From contig NZ_FNIL01000001.1 of the NCBI RefSeq assembly GCF_900103955.1, positions 248,001-312,000 on the forward strand: DNA of 64,000 nucleotides, read 5' to 3'. The notes below the pieces were generated by a model. The model saw only the letters and a program-made list of their open reading frames with translations. It was not told where the DNA came from and did not search any database. Shown piece by piece: positions 11,912 to 20,166 of this stretch (position 1 is the stretch's first letter; each line of letters begins with the position of its first letter). The translations under genes were made by a program, and so were the position numbers. The stretch comes from Alkalicoccus daliensis (GTDB lineage Bacteria > Bacillota > Bacilli > Bacillales > Salisediminibacteriaceae).

Positions 11912-13732
11912 ATGACGCAGAAAAATGCAGAATCACGTACTTTAAAAAGGTTCCACTATTCTACAGATGAAGCCATAGAAAAACCCTTTAACTGGAAACA
12001 AATGAGCCGCTTATTCGGTTACATGAAACCATACGCAAAAACAATTCTTCCTGTAGCAATTGTAGGGATGCTTCTTTCCACTGCGGTCCGCCTCTTAGCA
12101 CCAATTTTAATAGGAAGCTATGCACTGGATCACATAATTGAGTTCGGTGACATGAATTTCTTAATCATCATGGTGTTCGTAATTGCTGGATTATATTGTG
12201 TTTCGTGGATTGGGAATGTACTGCGAATAAGGTTCATGAATAAGCTTGGACAGTATGTAATATTTGATCTGAGAACTGCTCTCTTTAACCATATTCAAAG
12301 GCTGTCGCATCGTTTTTTTGATCAGCGTTCGGCTGGATCAATTCTGGTCAGAATTACAAACGACGTTAACAGTCTGCAGGACTTATTTACAAACGGTGTA
12401 ATCAATATTTTAATGGATGTCATCATGCTTGCAGGTATCATTGCATTATTGTTTTACATCAGTCCGGAGCTTACACTTGCTATTATGATTATTCTCCCTC
12501 TGATGTTTTTTATTTCAACAAAGCTAAGACGGAATATCAGGCGCTCCTGGCAGGATGTACGGTTGAAACAATCTATGCTCAATTCGCATTTGAATGAAAG
12601 CATTCAGGGGATTCGGGTGACACAGTCTTATACGCAGGAAAAATCCAATATCGGTTTTTTTAACAAAATCAACGGCCAGAATTATGAATCCTGGAGAAAT
12701 GCTACGAAAAAGAGCGCTATGTTCCGGCCCTTTGTTGAAATGAGCGGTGCTGTAGGTACTGGTGTTCTTTTGTGGTACGGAGTTGTATTAATTCAGGATG
12801 GGATGCTTACGGTAGGGGAATTCTTTACGTTCTCTCTCTTTTTAGGGATGTTCTGGGAACCTATTTCCCGGCTGGGGCAGGTATATAATCAGCTGTTGGT
12901 AGGGATGGCCTCTTCCGAAAGGATTTTTGAATTTCTGGATGAACGTCCTTCCGTGCCTGAGAAAGACAACGCAGTAACGATGGAAAACGTAAAAGGGCAG
13001 ATTACATTTGAAAATGTGGAATTCGCCTATGACAGTAAAAGAAAAGCACTGCATAACATAAATTTGGAGATGAAAGCAGGGCAGACTGTTGCTTTGGTGG
13101 GGCATACAGGCAGTGGAAAGACGACGATAGTAAATATGATAAGCAGATTTTACGATCCCACTGGGGGTACAGTAAAGCTGGATGGAGAAGATCTGCGTAA
13201 CATTCGTCTGGACAGTCTTCGAAAACAAGTCAGTATTGTACTCCAGGATACTTTTATATTCTCTGGAACTATTATTGATAATATTCGCTTCGGCCGGCCG
13301 GAAGCAAGTGATGAAGAATGTATAAAAGCAGCAACTACGGTCGGGGCAGACAGATTTATTAAGCAGCTTTCAAAGGGATATTATACAGAAGTAGAGGAGA
13401 GAGGAAATATATTATCTGTAGGTGAACGACAGCTGATTTCCTTTGCGCGGGCGTTACTTGCCGATCCTCAAATACTCATTCTCGATGAAGCTACAGCTTC
13501 CATTGATACAGAGACAGAACTTCTTATTCAGGAAGCTCTGGCAAAACTTCTGAAGGACAGGACAGCAGTAATGATTGCACATAGATTGTCTACTATTAGA
13601 GAAGCTGATAATATTTTTGTGCTTGAACAAGGAAAGATTCTGGAACAAGGGAATCATGAAGAACTTATGGAGAAGCGCGGCGAGTATTATGAACTGGTCA
13701 AATCCCAATTTAAAGCGCTGGAAGCAGGGTAA
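11912..13732 (+). CDS. ABC exporter half-transporter, subunit 2 (YfiC-like)
   Basis: Second half of the exporter, 606 residues, starting at ATG 11912 after GGAGGTGA. An approximately 40-residue soluble N-terminal lead precedes six helices, then the ATPase: Walker A GHTGSGKTT at 397-405, altered signature LSVGE at 501-505 in place of LSGGQ, and Walker B LILDEATAS with the catalytic Glu526. Together with subunit 1 this gives one competent ATP site (Walker B of subunit 2 with LSGGQ of subunit 1) and one degenerate site, the hallmark of asymmetric exporters such as BmrCD or TM287/288. No regulator gene adjoins the pair. A terminator follows at 13752. Confidence 0.88.
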   Translation: MTQKNAESRTLKRFHYSTDEAIEKPFNWKQMSRLFGYMKPYAKTILPVAIVGMLLSTAVRLLAPILIGSYALDHIIEFGDMNFLIIMVFVIAGLYCVSWIGNVLRIRFMNKLGQYVIFDLRTALFNHIQRLSHRFFDQRSAGSILVRITNDVNSLQDLFTNGVINILMDVIMLAGIIALLFYISPELTLAIMIILPLMFFISTKLRRNIRRSWQDVRLKQSMLNSHLNESIQGIRVTQSYTQEKSNIGFFNKINGQNYESWRNATKKSAMFRPFVEMSGAVGTGVLLWYGVVLIQDGMLTVGEFFTFSLFLGMFWEPISRLGQVYNQLLVGMASSERIFEFLDERPSVPEKDNAVTMENVKGQITFENVEFAYDSKRKALHNINLEMKAGQTVALVGHTGSGKTTIVNMISRFYDPTGGTVKLDGEDLRNIRLDSLRKQVSIVLQDTFIFSGTIIDNIRFGRPEASDEECIKAATTVGADRFIKQLSKGYYTEVEERGNILSVGERQLISFARALLADPQILILDEATASIDTETELLIQEALAKLLKDRTAVMIAHRLSTIREADNIFVLEQGKILEQGNHEELMEKRGEYYELVKSQFKALEAG

Positions 13733-13751
13733 TGATATTAAAAGCAATATA

Positions 13752-13786
13752 GAAACCGGCAGATTATTTTTCTCTGCCGGTTTCTT
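13752..13786. terminator. Bidirectional terminator
   Basis: The inverted repeat GAAACCGGCAGA (13752-13763) and TCTGCCGGTTTC (13773-13784) lies between convergent genes, the ABC pair on the plus strand and the DUF3891 gene on the minus strand. The loop is T-rich and thymines follow the stem. Confidence 0.8.
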
Positions 13787-13800
13787 AATGATTGAAAGTC

Positions 13801-14559
13801 TTAGCTTACAAAAGTAAATTTATGCTCGCACAGAGGAGCACCATGATACGCTTTAGCAATGCCCTTGATACTAATGTCGTCCTTTTGCACTTCCTTGTAT
13901 AAAAGTGTTACATCAAAATCCTCTTTAAATGGATGGGGCGATAATTGAATTTGCATATTATTTTTCCAATCGCCAATAACGTCTTCTCCATTGGAAAATT
14001 TGAATTGTTTGCCATGTTGAAATCCGTGTTCTGCATTTTTGTATTTATTCTCTGTTCCAGGAGGCTGCATACAGGTATAAAGAGACACACTGTCACAAAA
14101 CTGCAGTGCTTTAAAATGCTCTTCTATAAGTTCTTCATGATCTTTGGTTAAACCTAGCAATTGGATGATTTTTTGCTGCCGGTCCTTTTCTCTTTCCCAA
14201 AAAACAGCTTCTTCCTCTGACTCTCCGACAAGAGAAGCGTAATGTTTACTTTGTAATAATGCTCCATAAGGATTTTCAGGTTCATGTGAATCAATACCTG
14301 CTTTATAATGTACAAGTTTCATCGGCACAGGAAAGTCAATAAAGCTGTAAGGGCGTCCTTTTACATCATTCCATACGGGAACTTTATCTATTTCCACCCA
14401 GGCTTGATCGTGCTGAAGTACAGCTTGAATAAATTCCTGCTGAAAATCACTGAATGGGAAATAATCAACTGCATAATTTCGAGCAATGCTTCCGGAAATG
14501 GCAGCATGATCATGCTGGGAGATCATGATATAGGAATGCTCTTTTTCTTGAATTATCAC
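13801..14559 (-). CDS. DUF3891 family protein
   Basis: The product is a predicted cytosolic protein of 252 residues, with no signal peptide or membrane segment. The GTG at 14559 is chosen because an AAAGGAGG site stands eight bases upstream; the frame stays open for twenty further codons but without a site. The features I recognise as DUF3891 are QHDHAAISG near residue 14, LQHDQAW near 48, GRPYSFIDFP near 66 and SKHYASL near 103. The conserved His and Asp residues hint at a metal site, but no activity is established. It is a single-gene unit, convergent with the ABC exporter genes. Confidence 0.75.
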   Translation of the reverse strand: MIIQEKEHSYIMISQHDHAAISGSIARNYAVDYFPFSDFQQEFIQAVLQHDQAWVEIDKVPVWNDVKGRPYSFIDFPVPMKLVHYKAGIDSHEPENPYGALLQSKHYASLVGESEEEAVFWEREKDRQQKIIQLLGLTKDHEELIEEHFKALQFCDSVSLYTCMQPPGTENKYKNAEHGFQHGKQFKFSNGEDVIGDWKNNMQIQLSPHPFKEDFDVTLLYKEVQKDDISIKGIAKAYHGAPLCEHKFTFVS

Positions 14560-14924
14560 GATGCATCCCTCCTTTAAAACAATTTTCTCTAATGAGATAT
14601 GTATTGCATAGCCGTTCAATAAATAAATGAAACTTATTTTTTATGACTTGAAGTATTTTTATGGCTTATATCTGACCTTTATGAATAATTTTCAATTAAG
14701 GTGATAGCATTCAGCTGTGAACTGATAAAAATTAGTTTTCAGCAGTCTTATCAGCGGTGTTTTGAAAATTCAAAGGGGCATAGGTTTTGCTTATCATGTT
14801 TCTAAGAAATAAGGCAGGAAAGCATGCTTTTTTTAAGCAGCAGCTTCATAATTAAGACCTGATAATATTTTATAAAATATCTGCGAGTCCAAATTTTAGT
14901 TACCGTAAATTTTTTATGTAAACT
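14560..14924. other. AT-rich gap upstream of the DUF3891 gene
   Basis: These 365 bases separate two minus-strand genes. Beyond the ribosome binding site at 14568-14575 and a short self-complementary AAAGCATGCTTT at about 14819-14830, I see no gene or clear promoter. The sequence is AT-rich throughout. Confidence 0.4.
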
Positions 14925-14959
14925 AAATTAACCAGAAGGGCTGACCCTCTGGTTAATTT
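14925..14959 (-). terminator. Terminator of rqcH
   Basis: AAATTAACCAGA (14925-14936) and TCTGGTTAATTT (14948-14959) form a 12-base stem starting two bases after the rqcH stop on the minus strand. The 3' arm ends in T-rich sequence. Confidence 0.75.
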
Positions 14960-14960
14960 C

Positions 14961-16685
14961 TCAGCCGTTTTGTTTGAAGTTTTTCTTTAAATCGGCTACT
15001 TTTCTTTCATCAGGAGTTACATACACCGTCGTCTGGCGGTCATAAGTAACATACCCGGGCTTTGCACCATTTGGTTTTTTTACATAACGGATAAGCGTAT
15101 AGTCCACTGGAACATTGCCCGACATTCTGCTTTTACTGAAGTAAGCGGCTAATTCAGCAGCCTCGAGAATTGTTTCTTCATCCGGTTCAGTGCTGCGAAT
15201 CAATACGTGTGATCCAGGAATATCCTTTGTATGAAGCCAGGTATCATCCTGTCTGGCCATACGTGTAGTTAAATATTCATTTTGTTTATTGTTTTTGCCA
15301 ACATAAAGTTCAATACCATTGCTGGACATATACCGGTCCAGGCTTGGTTTATCCTGCTTTTTCTTTTTAGACTGCCTGCTTAGGTTTTTAAGGTATCCTC
15401 CTTGAATAAGCTCTTCCCGAATATCCTCGATATCTTCTGTAGAAGCAATTTCCATCTGCTGGATTAAGCGGTCAAAATACTCCATTTCCTTTTTAGCGTG
15501 GCGAATTTCTTTCTGCACATACTTCACCGAATTTTTAAGTTTATGATATCTTTTAAAATATTGCTGTGCATTATCCGAGGCACTTTTCCTGTTCGAAAGA
15601 GGAATGGTTATTTCGCCTTGATTCTCATCATAATAATCAACAACTGTTATTTCTGTCTGGCCCGGTTTAACCAGATGCATGTGCGCAGTCAGCAGTTCGC
15701 CGAACTTTTGCTGCTCGGCAGCTTTGTCAGCATCCTTTAAAGTTTTCTCGAGCTTCTTTATTTTCTTTTTATTTTTTTCATATTCATTTTTAAGAAGTCT
15801 TTCTAAATCATACGCCCGCTGTTTTACACGGTCTCTCTCAGCTTTGTTAGTGAAATAATTATCCAGCAGCTGATGCACAGTAGGAAAGAGGCGGGTTTCT
15901 CCTTTTTTATGGTTAAGGTTCAGCACGGAAAAGCTTTCTTTTCCATCCTCTATTATCATTTGAGGAGAATAAATGTTCTGCTTTACCGGAGCTAATACTT
16001 CGAAAAAAGCTCCCGGCAGAGTATCGCGGTTCACATAACCAGCACGATGAAGTATTTCATTAATAACCTGCGGTGAAAGACCGCTGAATACCTGCTGCAG
16101 CTGTTTATCCATTCTCCCGGCGTTAAAGTCCACAGATTTTACTAACTCATCTTCGGTAGTAAGAAGAGGATTTTTTTTATCCATGTGCGGTGGTTCATGA
16201 TATGGCTGTCCCGGCAAAACTGTCCTGAATTGAGAAAGCGAGGGCGGGATATGCTTAATGCTTTCCAGAATAACGTTGTTATCTACATCTGTAAAAATAA
16301 GATTACTATGGCGTCCCATCAGCTCCAATACCAGTTTTTTATAGGATACATCACCAAGTTCATTTCTTCCTTTAAATGAAAATGTGACAATTCTCTCTAA
16401 TCCTTCCTGCGAGATTGATTCAATCATTGCTCCTTCCAAGTGTTTTCTTAACACCATACAGAAGAGCGGGGGTTCTTTTGGGTTTTGAAATTTAACATCC
16501 GTCAGATGATATCTCGCAAAATTTGAGTTAACTGAAATAAATAATGGATAATTTTTTCCGTGTGCTCTTATAGTCATTACAATATCAGTAGCATAAGGCT
16601 GATGTATTTTAACAACTCTGCCTGATGGTAATACTTTGCTTAAATCCTCTGTAACTGCTCGTGTTACAATGCCGTCAAATGCCAT
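14961..16685 (-). CDS. rqcH: Ribosome quality control factor RqcH (NFACT/Rqc2 family)
   Basis: Binds stalled 50S-peptidyl-tRNA complexes and directs C-terminal alanine tailing of the nascent chain. The 574 residues follow the NFACT layout: NFACT-N (1 to about 180), helix-hairpin-helix, long coiled coil (about 270-430, with KNKKKIKKLEKTLKDADKA), and the C-terminal NFACT-R domain (DDTWLHTKDIPGSHVLIRS). The segment where B. subtilis RqcH is described as having the D97-R98 pair reads GLERIV here, giving Glu97-Arg98. The start at 16685 follows AAGGAGG. It is a single-gene unit with its own promoter and terminator, divergent from yicC. Earlier names are YloA and fibronectin-binding protein A. Confidence 0.93.
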   Translation of the reverse strand: MAFDGIVTRAVTEDLSKVLPSGRVVKIHQPYATDIVMTIRAHGKNYPLFISVNSNFARYHLTDVKFQNPKEPPLFCMVLRKHLEGAMIESISQEGLERIVTFSFKGRNELGDVSYKKLVLELMGRHSNLIFTDVDNNVILESIKHIPPSLSQFRTVLPGQPYHEPPHMDKKNPLLTTEDELVKSVDFNAGRMDKQLQQVFSGLSPQVINEILHRAGYVNRDTLPGAFFEVLAPVKQNIYSPQMIIEDGKESFSVLNLNHKKGETRLFPTVHQLLDNYFTNKAERDRVKQRAYDLERLLKNEYEKNKKKIKKLEKTLKDADKAAEQQKFGELLTAHMHLVKPGQTEITVVDYYDENQGEITIPLSNRKSASDNAQQYFKRYHKLKNSVKYVQKEIRHAKKEMEYFDRLIQQMEIASTEDIEDIREELIQGGYLKNLSRQSKKKKQDKPSLDRYMSSNGIELYVGKNNKQNEYLTTRMARQDDTWLHTKDIPGSHVLIRSTEPDEETILEAAELAAYFSKSRMSGNVPVDYTLIRYVKKPNGAKPGYVTYDRQTTVYVTPDERKVADLKKNFKQNG

Positions 16686-16717
16686 AATACTTCCTCCTTA
16701 AATCCAACTCAGTCATC

Positions 16718-16746
16718 ATTATACCAGAGACAGTAAGCACTGTATC
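16718..16746 (-). promoter_or_regulatory. Extended -10 promoter of rqcH
   Basis: Read on the minus strand, TATAAT (plus 16718-16723) is preceded by TGG, an extended -10 element. GATACA (plus 16741-16746) sits 17 bases upstream as a weak -35. It is about 33 bases before the rqcH start. Confidence 0.6.
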
Positions 16747-16768
16747 TTCAGAGAATTTGCAGGTGGAC

Positions 16769-16797
16769 TTGTTGTAAGGTGAAAAATTGTTTAGAAT
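16769..16797 (+). promoter_or_regulatory. Promoter of yicC-remA
   Basis: TTGTTG (16769-16774) and TAGAAT (16792-16797) are spaced by 17 bases, about 20 bases upstream of the yicC start and back to back with the rqcH promoter. Confidence 0.5.
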
Positions 16798-16817
16798 ATA
16801 AAGTGGATGTGATAGCA

Positions 16818-17696
16818 ATGCTGAGAAGTATGACAGGATTTGGGCGCTCTGCTGAGAAAATTAGCAGCGGCCGCCTTACAATTGAAATTAAAGCTGTGAA
16901 TCATCGCTTTTGTGAAATTAAACCCCGGCTGCCCCAGCAGTGGGCAGGTTTGGAAGAAAGTATTATTTCCAGGTGCAGGGAGTATGTTCACCGTGGTAAG
17001 TTAGATGTATCTTTCTTTTTAAATGAGGAAGAAGCAAAAACGAAAGAAGTTCATATTGACTGGGATCTGCTTCTCCAGTTTCAGCAGCGCTTTGAAGAGA
17101 TTAAGAGCTTTACAGGCTCAAAAGAAACATTCCCTGCAGCAGCTATGCTGCAAAATGAAGATATAGTTTATATATCTGAACCTGAACAGATCGTGAATAA
17201 AACAAAAGCAGAACTTCTGCCAGTGCTGGATGAAGCGTTAAAGGAACTCTCAGCTATGAGGAAACAGGAAGGCTCAATTCTTTATACAGATCTGCGGAAA
17301 CGGACAGAACTGCTGGAATCCTATACTGACAAAATTCATAAGCTTGCTCCTCAAGTAAAAGAAGATTACCGTGCCAAGCTGTCGGAGCAGGTAAATGACT
17401 TTATGGCTGGAAGAAAAGCAGATGAAAATCGGCTGATGACCGAAATTGCTGTATTCAGTGAAAAAGCTGATATTAGTGAAGAAATCACACGTATTAAAAG
17501 CCATACTGAACATTTGGGCTTAACTTTTAAGTCAGAAGGACCAGTCGGCAGAAAACTTGATTTTATTATACAGGAGCTGAACAGAGAAATTAATACCATC
17601 GGTTCGAAAGCAAATTCAGGTGAACTGGGAAAGATCGTAGTTGAAATGAAAAATGAGCTAGAAAAAATGCGGGAACAAGTGCAGAATATTGAATAA
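16818..17696 (+). CDS. yicC: YicC/YloC family endoribonuclease
   Basis: YicC-type ribonucleases cleave RNA endonucleolytically and are linked to stress and small-RNA turnover; B. subtilis YloC is the counterpart. The product has 292 residues. The start at 16818 gives [11 protein letters not shown], the characteristic N-terminus, while an in-frame upstream ATG at 16779 would add 13 unmatched residues overlapping the promoter. The C-terminal region ([19 protein letters not shown]) is the DUF1732 signature with conserved acidic residues. Between lies a helical coiled-coil region. The 3' end is followed at 17 bases by remA, an arrangement shared with B. subtilis. Confidence 0.92.
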   Translation: MLRSMTGFGRSAEKISSGRLTIEIKAVNHRFCEIKPRLPQQWAGLEESIISRCREYVHRGKLDVSFFLNEEEAKTKEVHIDWDLLLQFQQRFEEIKSFTGSKETFPAAAMLQNEDIVYISEPEQIVNKTKAELLPVLDEALKELSAMRKQEGSILYTDLRKRTELLESYTDKIHKLAPQVKEDYRAKLSEQVNDFMAGRKADENRLMTEIAVFSEKADISEEITRIKSHTEHLGLTFKSEGPVGRKLDFIIQELNREINTIGSKANSGELGKIVVEMKNELEKMREQVQNIE

Positions 17697-17712
17697 AAAA
17701 GGGGAAATCACA

Positions 17713-17976
17713 TTGGACATTAAGCTAATAAATATAGGTTTTGGGAATATTGTATCTGCAAACAGAATTATTTCTATCGTAAGTCCGGAATCTGCACCGA
17801 TAAAAAGAATTATTTCCGATGCCCGTGATCGAAACATGCTGGTGGATGCTACATATGGAAGACGCACCAGGGCAGTTATTATTGCTGATAGTGATCATGT
17901 GATTTTATCAGCTGTCCAGCCTGAAACAGTTGCGCAGAGAGTAATCACAAGTAAAGAAGATGCGTCAGAAGAGTAA
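17713..17976 (+). CDS. remA: Extracellular matrix and osmoprotection regulator RemA
   Basis: DNA-binding activator of biofilm matrix and osmoprotection genes in B. subtilis. The product has about 87 residues. The TTG at 17713 is chosen because AAGGGGAA lies upstream at usable spacing and because it gives [14 protein letters not shown], matching the family N-terminus; a further in-frame ATG at 17689 overlaps yicC. The body is nearly invariant in the family: [30 protein letters not shown] and [15 protein letters not shown]. It probably shares the yicC transcript. The gmk gene follows 73 bases later with a promoter of its own. Confidence 0.92.
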   Translation: MDIKLINIGFGNIVSANRIISIVSPESAPIKRIISDARDRNMLVDATYGRRTRAVIIADSDHVILSAVQPETVAQRVITSKEDASEE

Positions 17977-18009
17977 TTTGTGTAAATAATTACTAATAAA
18001 ACTTTTTCA

Positions 18010-18018
18010 TGATATACT
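18010..18018 (+). promoter_or_regulatory. Extended -10 promoter before gmk
   Basis: TGA followed directly by TATACT (18013-18018) forms an extended -10 element, 31 bases before the gmk start. No convincing -35 hexamer is seen; TTACTA lies 17 bases upstream. Confidence 0.4.
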
Positions 18019-18049
18019 AAAAGAATATTGATGATAGTGGAGGATACGA

Positions 18050-18661
18050 ATGAAGCGAGAAAAAGGTCTGCTCATCGTCCTTTCCGGCCCGTCTGGAGTA
18101 GGGAAGGGTACTGTTTGTGGTGCCCTGAGAGAACAGGATACGGAAATTAAATATTCGGTATCTGCAACTACCCGCGGACCACGTAGTGGGGAAGAAGATG
18201 GGGTAAGTTATTTTTTTAAGTCTAAAGAAGAGTTTGAAAGAATGATTAACGAGGGAGAAATGCTTGAATACGCAAAATATGTAAGTAATTATTATGGTAC
18301 TCCCCGTGCGTATGTAGAAGAAATGATTGAAAAAGGTCATGATGTGATTCTGGAGATTGAAGTTCAGGGAGCGCTTCAGGTAAAGGAGTCTTTTCCGGAA
18401 GGTGTATTTATTTTCCTTATGCCGCCAAGCTTAAAAGAACTTCGAAGCAGAATTGAAGGAAGAGGCACTGAAACGGGTGATTTAATTGACAGCCGAATGA
18501 CTGTTGCCAAAGACGAGATTGATCTTATGGATAAATATGATTATGTAGTAGAGAATGATGAGGTTCATCTTGCTGTTGAAAGAATTAAGTCTATTGTTAC
18601 GGCAGAGAATTGTAAAAAAGATCGGCTGATCCACCTGTATAAACAAATTGTTGAGGAGTGA
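18050..18661 (+). CDS. gmk: Guanylate kinase
   Basis: Phosphorylates GMP to GDP with ATP, feeding GTP and (p)ppGpp pools; in Firmicutes the enzyme is itself inhibited by (p)ppGpp. It has 203 residues, the usual size. The P-loop [10 protein letters not shown] sits at residues 10-19, and the GMP-binding region includes [19 protein letters not shown], then [12 protein letters not shown] and the lid segment RIEGRGTE. The stop codon region carries the ribosome binding site for rpoZ, eight bases downstream, so the two genes are co-transcribed. Confidence 0.97.
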   Translation: MKREKGLLIVLSGPSGVGKGTVCGALREQDTEIKYSVSATTRGPRSGEEDGVSYFFKSKEEFERMINEGEMLEYAKYVSNYYGTPRAYVEEMIEKGHDVILEIEVQGALQVKESFPEGVFIFLMPPSLKELRSRIEGRGTETGDLIDSRMTVAKDEIDLMDKYDYVVENDEVHLAVERIKSIVTAENCKKDRLIHLYKQIVEE

Positions 18662-18669
18662 TTATCACG

Positions 18670-18894
18670 ATGCTACAACCATCGATAGATTCATTACAAA
18701 CGAAAATTAATTCAAAGTATACGCTCGTAACGGTTTCTGCAGCCCGTGCGCGCCAACTTCGTGAGCACCCGGAAAAATTCAATCATCCAAAAGGTGCCAA
18801 ATCCGTTAATTATGTAGGGATGGCGCTCGAAGAGATTGAAGCCGAACAGCTGTCATTTGAACTAAACGAAGATAACGTCAAGGAAACGATCTGA
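18670..18894 (+). CDS. rpoZ: RNA polymerase omega subunit
   Basis: Small subunit that assists folding and assembly of the beta-prime subunit, 74 residues. The ATG at 18670 gives MLQPSIDSLQTKI, the usual N-terminus, with GAGGAG eleven bases upstream; a GTG at 18658 overlaps the ribosome binding site itself. The conserved YTLVTVSAARARQL and YVGMALEEIEA are present. Its final codons and stop form the 5' arm of an intrinsic terminator, so the transcript may end immediately after the gene and expression of coaBC-priA would depend on readthrough. Confidence 0.94.
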   Translation: MLQPSIDSLQTKINSKYTLVTVSAARARQLREHPEKFNHPKGAKSVNYVGMALEEIEAEQLSFELNEDNVKETI

Positions 18895-18912
18895 GCATCA
18901 GATCGTTTTTCT
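18885..18912 (+). terminator. Terminator overlapping the rpoZ stop codon
   Basis: AACGATCTGA (18885-18894) pairs with TCAGATCGTT (18898-18907) across a three-base loop and a T run follows. The 5' arm includes the last rpoZ codons and its TGA. Confidence 0.8.
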
Positions 18913-18957
18913 TTTGGTTCTGGAGAAATTTCATCAAAATAGACGGAGGGATAGGGA

Positions 18958-20166
18958 ATGGATAGAAAGAAACGTGTTTTGTTAGCTGTGTCGGGTGGGA
19001 TTGCTGCTTTCAAAGCTGCTGCTTTCACTTCTAAACTCGTTCAGGCAGACTATGATGTGAAAGTGATCATGACGGAGAATGCACAAAAATTTGTAACACC
19101 ACTCACCTTTCAGGCGTTAGCAAGAGATCATGTGTATACAGATACTTTCACAGAACCTGATCCGGGCTACATTGCGCATATTGACATCGCCGACTGGGCA
19201 GACCTTATTTTTATTGCTCCCGCCTCGGCTAATGTAATTGGCAAACTTGCCAATGGGATTGCTGATGATATGCTCACTACTACATTACTGGCTGCAACAG
19301 CTCCAGTTTACATTGCTCCTGCAATGAATGTACATATGTACGCTCATCCTGCAGTGCAGAGAAATATGAAGCAGCTGGAAGCTGATGGATTCATCTTTGT
19401 AGAACCGGATGAGGGTTATCTAGCCTGCGGATATACAGGGAAAGGCCGAATGGCAGAACCCGAAGATTTACTTTCTATGGTAGATCACTTTTTTATCAGG
19501 AAGTCTCATCCGGAATGGCACAATAAAAAAGTAGTAGTTACTGCAGGTCCCACGCAGGAAGTAATCGATCCAGTCCGCTTTCTCTCCAATCGTTCCTCTG
19601 GGAAAATGGGATTCTCTCTTGCAGCAGAAGCTGCCGCAAGAGGGGCAGATGTTACTTTGGTAGCGGGACCAGTCTCCCTGCCGACCCCTCATGGAGTAAA
19701 GAGAATGGATGTAGTTTCCGCAGAAGAGATGTACCAGATTGTGATGGCGCAAACTTCCCATGCAGACCTTATCATTAAGGCAGCTGCAGTAGCAGATTAC
19801 CGGCCTGCTGAAACTTCTGAAAAAAAGATGAAAAAATCAAATGATCCCCTGGAAATTAAAATGGAAAGAACAAAGGACATTCTTATGGAACTGGGTCAGC
19901 GAAAAGAAAAAACAGTTTTAGTAGGATTTGCTGCTGAATCCAATAATATTAAAGAATATGCGCTGCAAAAGCTTGCTAAAAAAAATGCGGATGTCATTTG
20001 TGCAAATTCTGTAATAGAAGCAGGACATGGCTTTCAAGGTGACACCAATGCTTTAACACTGTTTTTTAAAAACGGTACTTCTGCTGATATTCCTCTTACA
20101 TCGAAAGCAGATGCTTCAAGGAAAATATTAGATGCGATTGCTCCGCTTATGGAGGGTGTTAAATGA
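18958..20166 (+). CDS. coaBC: Bifunctional CoaBC (phosphopantothenoylcysteine synthetase/decarboxylase)
   Basis: Joins 4'-phosphopantothenate to cysteine and decarboxylates the product to 4'-phosphopantetheine in coenzyme A synthesis. The product has 402 residues. The N-terminal flavoprotein CoaC half (to about 185) shows PASANVIGKLANGIADDML, the PAMN motif (TAPVYIAPAMNVHMY) and the substrate-clamp cysteine region GYLACGYTGKGRM. The CoaB half shows VTAGPTQEVIDPVRFLSNRSSG and IIKAAAVADYRP. The gene starts 63 bases after rpoZ, beyond a terminator, with GGAGGG at 18946-18951. It overlaps priA by four bases. Confidence 0.96.
   Translation: MDRKKRVLLAVSGGIAAFKAAAFTSKLVQADYDVKVIMTENAQKFVTPLTFQALARDHVYTDTFTEPDPGYIAHIDIADWADLIFIAPASANVIGKLANGIADDMLTTTLLAATAPVYIAPAMNVHMYAHPAVQRNMKQLEADGFIFVEPDEGYLACGYTGKGRMAEPEDLLSMVDHFFIRKSHPEWHNKKVVVTAGPTQEVIDPVRFLSNRSSGKMGFSLAAEAAARGADVTLVAGPVSLPTPHGVKRMDVVSAEEMYQIVMAQTSHADLIIKAAAVADYRPAETSEKKMKKSNDPLEIKMERTKDILMELGQRKEKTVLVGFAAESNNIKEYALQKLAKKNADVICANSVIEAGHGFQGDTNALTLFFKNGTSADIPLTSKADASRKILDAIAPLMEGVK

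Noticed and set aside
14819-14830. AAAGCATGCTTT followed by T run as a terminator
   Set aside because: The palindrome has no loop, so it cannot form a useful hairpin in RNA, and it stands far from any plus-strand gene.
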